Source: Crateriforma spongiae
GTDB lineage: Bacteria; Planctomycetota; Planctomycetia; Pirellulales; Pirellulaceae
Direction: 5' to 3'
Assembly: GCF_012290005.1 (NCBI RefSeq)
Contig: NZ_JAAXMS010000004.1
Span: 434,001-498,000 of the forward strand
DNA: 64,000 nucleotides
Shown here: positions 59,301 to 64,000 of the stretch, piece after piece
Layout of the letters: every line of letters begins with the position of its first letter
Position numbering within the stretch: the first letter of the stretch is position 1
Translations under genes and position numbers: made by a program
The notes under the pieces: generated by a model
Database searches by the model: none
The model's input: the letters and a program-made list of their open reading frames with translations, nothing else
Told to the model about the DNA's origin: nothing

Positions 59301-61378
59301 TTTCTGCGACAGATTACTACCAGGTCGCACAGGACTCTCCTAGCTTCAGTAGCCAGTTGACGCCGCTGTTAAGCAATAATCCGAATATGAGCCTTGAACA
59401 GGCCGTCGCATCTGCCGCGAAAGCGCAGCGAAACGCGTACACGCAGGATGTGTCCGCTAGAGGGGCTCGGTTGATTCGTGAAAGTGACGCTTTTCAAAAG
59501 GCGCTACGTGGCGAAGGCATCGTGCGAAATGTTCCCATCGCCGACGTCATCGCAAAGGCACAAAAATTACGCGGTGATGCAACTGGCATTGACACCAGCG
59601 GAGATGGCGTCGTGGACTCCTTTGCGGTGGACCTGAACGCTGATGGCGTACCCGAAGCTGTCATCCCTGATTACAACGGCGACGGAAAACTGCGTCAGAA
59701 CGACTTCGGCCGCGGAGAGTCTGTGGACGTCGAAGCTTTGACCGTCGCTCAAAGACAGCAGTACGAGGTGTATCAAGAGTTTGAAGACATTCAAAAAGGT
59801 TATCGAAGCGCGCTTCGGTTTCCCTTGCAAGATCCCGTGATTTCCGGCCAGTTAGATGATCTTTCCATTGATCAAGTCGATTCCAAAGGCAGTGGCGGCG
59901 CGACAACAACCGTCGGCGATGATCAAACGACAAAGCCTGAAAAAGGAAAAGTGCGAGGCGAGCGTGGTCGGTCGTTTGACCCTAATGAGAAAGTTGGACC
60001 CGCGGGATTCGGCGAACAAGGCTTCCTGCGAAACGGCATGCAACTGCCCTACACGATCTTCTTCGAGAATGATCCCGAGAAGGCGACCTTGCCGGCTCAA
60101 GAAGTCTTCATCACCGAAGTCTTAGACGAAGATTTCGACCTGACCACGTTCGAGCTCGGTGACATGATGGTCGGTGATCGTCTGATCGAAGTTCCGTCCG
60201 ACCGAACTGCTTGGTCGACCGAGTTTCCGCTAGAAGATCCCGAGTTTGACCTAATCCTTTCGATCGAAGCCGAACTCGACTTCCCGACTCGAACCGTCAC
60301 CTGGACCTTCGCAACGATCGATTCCGAAACCGGACTGCTGACCGCCGAGTTCGATGCCGGATTCCTGCCGGTCAACGATGAAACCGGGCGAGGTGAAGGA
60401 CAAGTCAACTATTCGATTCGCCCCAAAGCCGATCTGGCCACCGGCACTGAGTTGACCGGCAGTGCGGAAATCGTCTTTGATGTCAACGATCCGCTGATCA
60501 CCAACAGCACTCTGAATACGATCGACATCGACCCGCCACAGGCGACCGTCGACCAGTTACCCGAAACGTCGTTGTCGTTGTTCAAGGTTTCCTGGGACGG
60601 TATCGACGTTGATGGTTCGGGGATCGCAAACTACGACGTCTTCGTCGCGACCGATGACGGTCCTTTCGAGCAATGGCTTGACGGCGTCAGTGGAACGAGT
60701 CGTTTCTTCCGCGGCGAGGTCGGAAGCGAGTATGCGTTCTACGCAACGGCCACTGACAATGTTGGTCTCCGCGAATTGGCAACACCGGCGGTGGAAGCGA
60801 CCACTCGCGTGGTTGCTAGCCCGTGGACCAACCCGACAAATCGCTATGATGTCAATGCGCGCGACGGCGTGACGGCGGCGGATGCTCTGGGCGTCATTAA
60901 CGAGTTGTTGCGGCGGTCGTACAGCGATCCTGAGACATCGGTTTTGCCGTCGACAACACCCGACGGGTTTTCGGGTCCGTTTCTGGACGTGAACCAGGAC
61001 GGTCAGGCAACCGCACTTGATGCTCTGCAAGTGATCAACTTTTTGATCCGTCGATCGCAAACGGGCGAACCCGAATCGCCGTCCACGTTGAATGCATCGA
61101 TGCCTGCTCCGACGGCAACGTCCGTGGATCAGCTTAATTCAATAGAAGAACTGACACTGGACGTTCATGATGACCTGGCAACCAAAAGTTTGGGCACCAG
61201 TTCTAATCTTGACTCCGACCCATCGGTGTCGACCAGCCATGACGACTGGGACGTGGGGCTGTTGAGTGTCTTGGCGACCCCAAGCCCTAGCGATGCAGTG
61301 TCTGGTCCGTCAACGACGGAGTTGTTGGAAGACGAGAAACTGCTGGGTGAATGGCCGATCGACCAAAACAGCAGATAA
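53396..61378 (+). CDS. Giant surface protein with caspase-like domain and dockerin
   Basis: 2660 residues. A basic leader with LEKLDARRVLAAF (LEPR-XLL-like) is followed by SDGDGAWSDAGNW. Residues about 60-950 are beta-helix-like repeats rich in GGTL and NEGTI motifs. Next come a propeller-like region (about 970-1130) and CARDB-type domains from about 1240 (VDLVPSFISGPANVISGDEI). A caspase-like peptidase domain starts at EVYAVIVGDPDFDLPG (residue 1816), with the His/Cys dyad His1904 in YSGHGNG and Cys1952 in DSCYSG. Then a DUF11-like region, an FN3-like region and a C-terminal dockerin type I pair (DVNARDGVTAADALGVIN; DVNQDGQATALDALQVINFL, about 2482-2560). Extracellular or cell-surface. The peptidase target is unknown; dockerin implies binding to a cohesin not seen here. 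Confidence 0.88.
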   Translation: MLIDRSKQRNSRRRRLALEKLDARRVLAAFLWSSDGDGAWSDAGNWQVTEGTSVTGVPGSGDTVVIDRPGADPVITIDSVTTVDEIVTAETLAVTNKLTVNRTLDVAGTLRWSNGDLFTNGLSIEPEGRFEITGTPGSLSSSIRNEGTVDQSVSFVRTARSIVIENAASGTWTTTSSLASEAGFAMTFNNRGVFEKTGDANAFFPNTSSKFTHFEGSQIVVNGGTLSLPTSGTGSEPSTGATFNVAAGATLDLLEGIGHYTGTYTGVGDGRVEIASGASFQTGFSPTLFDFPEDMLHWTGGLVQADNGTIENQGFMHWSGDDGARSLRGRMFVNSGKIVHEGSSESLLDAGGQGTLLTNASGAVIQLRDTGSLVGGTLANEGVIESTGDTTELNSALLAEEGSRVEVSSGTLRLTGGGSFASTELMVANAAELVFDASAFHDPVILRDGAVVSGSGDGKIEFRNGRFDSTSNSAAIDFQPGLFQWSGGEFVRDIRNLGEVTVITTDSPDAGPLEIDNTFTNEGVVIQSAGTVITVTGGIVNPSGSQWQLVDDASLAGVGLVIPTFQNAGLLHKTGGGTSRIEELGVALQHLGGTVRVDGGTLRANHSSSFVSSDAQLEIATGATFIASGYLVSSGTLTGTGGGEVIIEGRLSGDGRDFTLDFPEGMLTLGTLGEQLMGGVITNAGFMTIDSPDFIRSAATLVNEGTIVQAAGTQLQFGNLVTVINEGDWIVEDSGLIQLASARGSGAGLFNFGRIEKRGDGVLRIEEIVSNPRLINAGRISVLGGTLEIDADAVGLNGNPNVLRGGIWEVADSATLKFYDNSQDELDVPVKINEADIRLLGTQATFDSINELNTNAGVLELRGSRTLDLPGDLQNGDQTARVTPRSLIKTFGGTLVGLAKAADGTVITHGRSESNESGQGIFRRFSETSIGFQVGDPIVAPGSRVTTSGLDVTESEMVLSGTTIPAGSLLYVGFGEGDQSETPVVYAIDLANGNVLASLSLGTLDRDHSGIAYHPVRESLFLLGRDGQIREIDPDDGSVLAEFPARPTGGPFFSVDFGGIDVIESTGELLIAAENNARLRMMTATGTFIQDVDLQRTGVSLGRVSDVSIDSDTGEILIGDTSGSIYRLSPIVDQTVGTLRLDGDVDVRVAGDFETIGTVQLSVGDRPASGDFATIVADGAVTIDGDLQIYASTTLASEVGDSYRVISGDTLSGEFDNLIATDFETIVDDQAVFAFFQRAPRVDLVPSFISGPANVISGDEIEVQWTIGNFGSDPAVGPWFDEFSLFKEEVTTANGIMIEPATETIIGGVRVGEGVELAPGQSITFDAVLRVPGLLPGDYQLVVETNRQSDVLEADGKFNNSLTDDASISVDLPELSVNGTGVSSQFAGEDQPLWFKVAVDAAASVGIELNVDADEGTDLSSVVNELFVARGAIADRFNFDQQQAERGAANVTLAVASQADSSFVYVTAFPASFDPQFASISISAVTLPASVNSVTPDAVGNDGTVTVTVAGDRLASDLEYRLVRDGSQALSPIQMRQDGTTEVTLVFEFDNVAEGAYRLEALLDSEVVTQLDDAVVIESNRLEDVRIDLLGSSRVRSGRTVRYTVNYTNDSNVDRTLPFITAQVSGGGTLRPTIGSVSSERLVMLAPPVVPGSSKIPAGGQGQIQFFYNVPLDEGDFDISVWADSIDDPDFAATPLPWDQYAVTLRPETALDDGWNNFIAEERARYGETFESLFGFLENQIRDFGQDGYEEILFVNGQWQFETPERPRGPIRLRSVDSDFDDIQLLTAAVFDITTERLPVAFSEAEGESGGDGNQEVYAVIVGDPDFDLPGSVEDARQWEHFFTKTLNIPGRSEEGARVFGSGSAFETDDGERDLTAGGFLRNLETAQAAADDDDLLFVVYSGHGNGCRINEDGTLDPESGSLRFNDRAINGSELQQKLQSNTRTVAVFDSCYSGALIAQLSGDNLTTISATDYYQVAQDSPSFSSQLTPLLSNNPNMSLEQAVASAAKAQRNAYTQDVSARGARLIRESDAFQKALRGEGIVRNVPIADVIAKAQKLRGDATGIDTSGDGVVDSFAVDLNADGVPEAVIPDYNGDGKLRQNDFGRGESVDVEALTVAQRQQYEVYQEFEDIQKGYRSALRFPLQDPVISGQLDDLSIDQVDSKGSGGATTTVGDDQTTKPEKGKVRGERGRSFDPNEKVGPAGFGEQGFLRNGMQLPYTIFFENDPEKATLPAQEVFITEVLDEDFDLTTFELGDMMVGDRLIEVPSDRTAWSTEFPLEDPEFDLILSIEAELDFPTRTVTWTFATIDSETGLLTAEFDAGFLPVNDETGRGEGQVNYSIRPKADLATGTELTGSAEIVFDVNDPLITNSTLNTIDIDPPQATVDQLPETSLSLFKVSWDGIDVDGSGIANYDVFVATDDGPFEQWLDGVSGTSRFFRGEVGSEYAFYATATDNVGLRELATPAVEATTRVVASPWTNPTNRYDVNARDGVTAADALGVINELLRRSYSDPETSVLPSTTPDGFSGPFLDVNQDGQATALDALQVINFLIRRSQTGEPESPSTLNASMPAPTATSVDQLNSIEELTLDVHDDLATKSLGTSSNLDSDPSVSTSHDDWDVGLLSVLATPSPSDAVSGPSTTELLEDEKLLGEWPIDQNSR

Positions 61379-61394
61379 GACTTCCGACTGAATG

Positions 61395-61540
61395 TGACCT
61401 GCAACCGAAAAACTGAGCCACTGGAAGTGAGAAAATCGGGTTCGAATTTGGCCATCATTTTGAAGAAGATGATGACCATGAAGAAGTCCCGTTTTACGAA
61501 CGAGCAGATCGCATTTGCGCTCAAGCAGGCCGAGGTCAGA
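61395..61540 (+). mobile_element. IS3-family left-end remnant with truncated orfA
   Basis: A terminal-repeat-like sequence TGACCTGCAACCGAAAAACT starts at 61395. The IS3 OrfA N-terminus MKKSRFTNEQIAFALKQAE follows from ATG 61478 and breaks off near 61540. It lies 16 bases after the giant gene's stop. No orfB is present, so the copy is inactive. Confidence 0.75.
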
Positions 61541-61606
61541 TACGCTTGCGCAGATTTGCTAGATACCGCTCCGCCAGACTGCCGGTTACTCGTTGCGAGC
61601 TCTACC

Positions 61607-61798
61607 CTATAGACATCTATCGCCAGTGCGAACCAGGCTGGCCAAGTCATCAACGCTGCCGTGCTCCTTCGCGGCCTGAATCGCTTTGACAATTGCATCG
61701 CTGCTTCTACGGGCTTGTAATGTCGCCGGCGTAGGTAGAGCTCCACCGGCCAGTGCCCCAGTAGCGACCGCCGCCGAATTGTTGTCGCCGTTTGACAT
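61607..61798 (-). CDS. Small hypothetical protein (doubtful)
   Basis: 63 residues from ATG 61798 (MSNGDNNSAAVATGALAGGA), with a C-terminal helical, Asp/Ala-rich part (SSDAIVKAIQAAKEHGSVDD). It lies just beyond the terminator of the membrane-protein gene. No family recognised. The Ala/Gly start could be a membrane anchor or chance; coding status is uncertain. Confidence 0.3.
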   Translation of the reverse strand: MSNGDNNSAAVATGALAGGALPTPATLQARRSSDAIVKAIQAAKEHGSVDDLASLVRTGDRCL

Positions 61799-61818
61799 AT
61801 CCAGTACATCCAGTAGCC

Positions 61819-61844
61819 AAAAAAAAGCCGACGTAGTTGTCGGC
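61819..61844 (-). terminator. Rho-independent terminator of the small membrane-protein gene
   Basis: On the minus strand GCCGAC pairs with GTCGGC over a 6-base loop and is followed by eight T residues. It begins 7 bases after the stop of the 61851-62135 gene, the expected place for its terminator. Confidence 0.8.
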
Positions 61845-61850
61845 CCCTGC

Positions 61851-62135
61851 CTACTGGCAAGCTTTTTTAAGTTTCTTGTCCAGCCTGCGTTTTGTTGCGT
61901 CGCTTCGGTTTTTTTCAGCTTCGTCAAGCTTTTTGTACTGGCGATCAATCAGAAAGCCATCAAAAAACACAGCCACAATGCTCCCTAAAACAAGCGCAAT
62001 ACAAACGACAACCGTAACGCAGACGTTGATTAATTTGTCCAACAAGTAACTAACTCCTAGTCGATGGGTGGTGGTCAACATGGCTTCACCCTCGGCGATC
62101 TGTTCGGGCTTACGTCGCTTTCGTGCTTGTTTCAT
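61851..62135 (-). CDS. Small membrane protein with IS3-derived start
   Basis: 94 residues from ATG 62135, with AAGGAG about 10 bases upstream. Residues 2-20 (KQARKRRKPEQIAEGEAML) match the N-terminus of IS3-family OrfA proteins. After that the sequence changes to a membrane protein: LLDKLINVCVTVVVCIALVL and GSIVAVFFDGFLI form one long or two short helices, followed by a charged helix (DEAEKNRSDATKRRLDKKLK). The ribosome site and first residues appear to come from an inserted IS, while an internal ATG (MLTTTHR) may be the original start. A strong terminator follows the stop. Function unknown. Confidence 0.65.
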   Translation of the reverse strand: MKQARKRRKPEQIAEGEAMLTTTHRLGVSYLLDKLINVCVTVVVCIALVLGSIVAVFFDGFLIDRQYKKLDEAEKNRSDATKRRLDKKLKKACQ

Positions 62136-62209
62136 CTCGAGAGTCTCCTTTGCCGTTATTGGCCGGTACACTTTCATAACTCATGGACCAGTTTTTGGGG
62201 AGCACGCCA
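62076..62209 (-). mobile_element. Second IS3-family left-end remnant (inward facing)
   Basis: On the minus strand TGGCGTGCTCCCCAAAAACT starts at 62209 and resembles the repeat at 61395. It is followed by an upstream region, AAGGAG and an OrfA-like start KQARKRRKPEQIAEGEAML ending near 62076. The end faces the other remnant, so two left ends point at each other about 0.8 kb apart. Confidence 0.7.
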
Positions 62210-62247
62210 AGTGAACTCGCCGCCGGGATTAGTTCTAGTGGAGAGGG

Positions 62248-62324
62248 CTCACGCGAAGGCGCTAAGACGCGAAGTTAAGAAGATCCCAGCAACATCCTTA
62301 GCGAGCTTCGCGGCTTCGCGTGAG
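62248..62324. repeat. GxxExxY-associated 77-bp palindrome, copy 1
   Basis: Arms CTCACGCGAAG (62248 on) and CTTCGCGTGAG (to 62324) enclose a body of CGCGAAG-type repeats, forming a long imperfect hairpin. It ends 6 bases before the ATG of the GxxExxY gene and so forms its 5' leader. It is similar to copies 2 and 3. Confidence 0.85.
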
Positions 62325-62330
62325 AATCAC

Positions 62331-62756
62331 ATGAACGAAAACGAATTTGGAAAAGTAGTCGTCGATTGTGCATTTCAAGTCCACAAGGCACTCGGACCAG
62401 GTCTGCTGGAGTCGGTCTACGAAGTGGCATTGCTTCACGACATACGCAAACGCGGACTGAATGCCGAGAGGCAGGTTCCGATTCCAGTTCAATACGACGG
62501 AGTTCAGTTTGAGGAAGGATTCCGAGCTGACATCATCGTCGAAGGACTCGTCATTCTCGAACTGAAGTCTGTTGAATCCGTTCACAAAGTCCACAAGAAG
62601 CAACTGCTCACTTACCTTCGTCTCGCCGATAAACGCCTCGGGTATCTCATCAACTTTGGTGAGGAGCTAATCAAAGACGGTATTTCACGAGTTGCAAATG
62701 GCGTGGATGACTGGGGCACGCGAAGACGCGAAGCCGCTAAGGATGGAAGGTCATGA
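62331..62756 (+). CDS. GxxExxY family protein
   Basis: 141 residues from ATG 62331 (MNENEFGKVVVDCAFQVHKA). The name-giving motif is present in GPGLLESVYE, followed by VQFEEGFRADIIVEGLVILE and LKSVESVHKVHKKQLLTYLR, a fold related to PD-(D/E)XK-type nucleases with D, E and K in conserved places. The biochemical function of the family is not established. Palindrome copy 1 ends just before its start, and copy 2 encodes its last residues (RRREAAKDGRS) and contains its stop. This is a typical association for the family in several phyla. Confidence 0.88.
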   Translation: MNENEFGKVVVDCAFQVHKALGPGLLESVYEVALLHDIRKRGLNAERQVPIPVQYDGVQFEEGFRADIIVEGLVILELKSVESVHKVHKKQLLTYLRLADKRLGYLINFGEELIKDGISRVANGVDDWGTRRREAAKDGRS

Positions 62757-62791
62757 GTAAGAAACTTCGCGTCTTAGCGCCTTCGCGTGAG
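62716..62791. repeat. GxxExxY-associated palindrome, copy 2
   Basis: A 76-base inverted repeat (CACGCGAAG arm and CTTCGCGTGAG arm) that overlaps the 3' end of the GxxExxY gene and includes its TGA stop at 62754-62756. Its first half therefore supplies the basic C-terminal tail of the protein. Confidence 0.85.
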
Positions 62792-62836
62792 CCCTTCCCG
62801 AAAACCGCCTCCGCATTCAAACCGAAACGTATTGAT

Positions 62837-62913
62837 CTCACGCGAAGGCGCGAAGCCGCGAAGGAGGAGAGATCATGACTAAGAATCTTCGCGACTTAGC
62901 GCCTTCGCGTGAG
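62837..62913. repeat. GxxExxY-associated palindrome, copy 3
   Basis: A 77-base inverted repeat nearly the same as copy 1, with the same CTCACGCGAAG/CTTCGCGTGAG arms. An ATG inside it (62875) runs in frame into the hsdS fragment, so the copy appears to have joined or cut that gene. Confidence 0.85.
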
Positions 62914-63072
62914 AACTTCACTCATCGCACCGAACAAAAGCGGATCGTGTCGAAGGTGTCGGTCCTTTTGTCGCAGCTCGACGAGTTGTCCGCGCGATTG
63001 CGCTGCCGCCAGTCCACCACCGACGCCCTCCTCACCGCCCTCATCCATCAAATCTTGGAGGGCACCAAGTGA
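62875..63072 (+). pseudogene. 3' fragment of type I restriction specificity subunit (hsdS)
   Basis: The first 13 codons come from palindrome copy 3. From about 62914 the frame reads HRTEQKRIVSKVSVLLSQLD and then LSARLRCRQSTTDALLTALI, the C-terminal coiled-coil pattern of HsdS proteins (EQKRIVAKVDEL-like). A full HsdS has about 400 residues and two DNA-recognition domains, all missing here, and no hsdR or hsdM is nearby. It is a remnant of a restriction-modification locus. Confidence 0.65.
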
Positions 63073-63509
63073 CAACAAAGCGAAACAACCAAATCACAGG
63101 CAACGTCGGCATGTACTACGCCTGTTACCAACGTCAACAAACGCCAAGGGAGCCGAAGCTGATGCGAAACCTGCGGGCAACCCGGGAAGCCGAACTGCTG
63201 GCCCACTATCCGGCGAAAGATGTTTGCAGCTGGCTGGGCAGCAGCCCAAATGTGGCGAACAAGCACGACGCCATGACGATGCAGGCGTCGTTTGACCGTG
63301 CCGTGGCAGCAGACGCTGGCATCACAGGGGTGACTTGTGGGGTGCCTAGAAAAGTACCTCTGAAAGTACCCCAGACCATGCCAGAAAAGCCGGCCCAAAA
63401 TCGAGACACGAAAAAAGCCGATCAAGAAAACCCCGCAAAAAACTGGGGATGTCTTCAATCGGCTTTGGCTGGCTTATCGATCAGCTACCCCGCTAGGACT
63501 CGAACCTAG
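63069..63509 (+). pseudogene. Tyrosine recombinase C-terminal fragment
   Basis: The open frame of 146 codons starts with a GTG overlapping the hsdS stop. From 63161 it reads RNLRATREAELLAHYPAKDV and CSWLGSSPNVANKH, the tail pattern of planctomycete tyrosine integrases (normally an Arg block, then LGHS or IGNS, then a catalytic Tyr). Here the Tyr position reads HDAM, so no nucleophile is visible. The 3' end runs antisense into the tRNA-Gln gene. It is an inactive remnant of an element that probably used this tRNA as its target. Confidence 0.6.
63411..63466 (-). terminator. Terminator downstream of tRNA-Gln
   Basis: On the minus strand the outer arms AAGCCGAT/ATCGGCTT and an inner CCCC/GGGG stem are followed by six T residues. 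It lies 18 bases past the tRNA 3' end on the same strand, as expected for a tRNA terminator. Confidence 0.7.
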
Positions 63510-63555
63510 AATGACTGAACCAAAATCAGTAGTGTTGCCGATTACACCACGGGGT
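63484..63555 (-). tRNA. tRNA-Gln (anticodon TTG)
   Basis: A 72-base cloverleaf read on the minus strand. Acceptor TACCCCG pairs with CGGGGTA plus discriminator G. The D-stem is GTGT/ACAC, the anticodon stem ACTGA/TCAGT with loop TTTTGGT (anticodon TTG), and the T-arm CTAGG-TTCGAGT-CCTAG. CCA is not encoded. The 3' end faces the mobile-element remnants, which fits its use as an integration site. Confidence 0.95.
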
Positions 63556-63665
63556 AGGACGGAGCAGAGTGTAGCAGTCGATGTGGATTTGCTAAAGAGC
63601 ACCTGCGGCATTGCGACCCAGATTTTTGCCCCCAACGGCCGTCGCTTTGCGTCCAAAATTTTGGG

Positions 63666-64000
63666 TCATCGATTGGCGTGAACGGCGAAGGCCAGTCGTT
63701 GCAGTTCGCGGGCCAGGTCGACGTTGATCACCGCCACCGACGACGGCAATTTGATCGTCATCGGCGTGAAATTCAAGATGCCGGTGACTCCGACACCCAC
63801 CAATTTCGACGCGACCTCCGGGGCGGCATCGACGGGGACCGCCAGGATTCCCAGATCGGGCTGGATCGACGCGCACACGCCTTCGAGCATGTTGAAGTCG
63901 GCGACCCGGATCCCGCCCAGCTTGCGGCCGATTTTCGCCGGATCGATGTCGAAGGCGACCGCCAGGTGAAACCCCAATTGGTCGAAGCCGCGGTATCGCA
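63666..64000 (-). CDS. rex: Redox-sensing repressor Rex (partial)
   Basis: The C-terminal part only; the gene continues past the window edge. It reads RYRGFDQLGFHLAVAFDIDP and IQPDLGILAVPVDAAPEVAS, then GVGVTGILNFTPMTIKLPSS and VDLARELQRLAFAVHANR. This is the Rossmann-fold NAD(H)-binding half of Rex repressors, which sense the NADH/NAD ratio and release DNA when NADH is high. The N-terminal winged helix lies outside. The stop is 111 bases from the tRNA-Gln 5' end. Confidence 0.92.
   Translation of the reverse strand, partial: RYRGFDQLGFHLAVAFDIDPAKIGRKLGGIRVADFNMLEGVCASIQPDLGILAVPVDAAPEVASKLVGVGVTGILNFTPMTIKLPSSVAVINVDLARELQRLAFAVHANR

Noticed and set aside
61395-62209. A single intact IS3 element
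   Set aside because: No orfB or full orfA, and both ends carry OrfA starts facing inward, so they are two left ends.

Overview
The window looks like a chromosomal segment of a marine-type planctomycete close to the Pirellulaceae (Rhodopirellula and relatives). The evidence is a GC-rich sequence, a BBP7-type outer-membrane protein, several giant surface proteins that start with a planctomycete LEPR-XLL-like motif, a dockerin protein, an XylR-type AraC regulator with a sugar-binding domain, and sugar-degradation genes that lack SusC/SusD. Genus and species cannot be fixed from this sequence alone.

Layout. 1-16 kb is mostly housekeeping and envelope: a partial surface protein, BBP7, a 132-bp tandem repeat array, a sigma-54 activator, a secreted HEAT-like protein, a three-gene TadE/TadG set with a von Willebrand A domain, pheT (short form), an ECF sigma factor, an NHL propeller protein, a threonylcarbamoyl-AMP synthase and an aquaporin. 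16-22 kb holds a conserved unknown, a large MscS-type channel and a DUF389 membrane protein. 22-36.7 kb is a sugar-utilisation block: L-fuconate dehydratase plus GH29 fucosidase, and a probable operon SSS symporter, FAD oxidoreductase, GH2, GH43-like, GH16, divergent from an XylR-like regulator. 37-49.7 kb is a second block around an IclR regulator. To its left run MaoC, RhaT and a GH117/GH43-like enzyme. To its right runs a tightly overlapping operon of SBP-like protein, CoA transferase, MaoC-like protein, GH29 fucosidase, CoA transferase, SBP-like protein and Gfo/Idh/MocA oxidoreductase, followed by an SMP-30 lactonase-like gene.

49.7-61.4 kb carries two divergent giant surface proteins: a PQQ-sugar-dehydrogenase-like propeller with CBM60-like, Calx-beta and LamG modules, and a 2660-residue protein with beta-helix-like repeats, CARDB, a caspase-like domain and a dockerin. 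61.4-63.5 kb is a scrap yard at the 3' side of a tRNA-Gln gene: two inward-facing IS3-family left ends, a small membrane protein, a GxxExxY gene wrapped in three 77-bp palindromes, and fragments of hsdS and a tyrosine recombinase. The window ends in a partial rex gene.

Together, the sugar blocks hold parts of a non-phosphorylating L-fucose route: secreted fucosidases, a candidate dehydrogenase, a lactonase-like protein and L-fuconate dehydratase, with RhaT or SSS uptake. The two solute-binding-like proteins without signal peptides or permeases, each overlapping a type III CoA transferase, and a MaoC-like protein missing its catalytic histidine do not fit that route. They are the best candidate for an undescribed system here.
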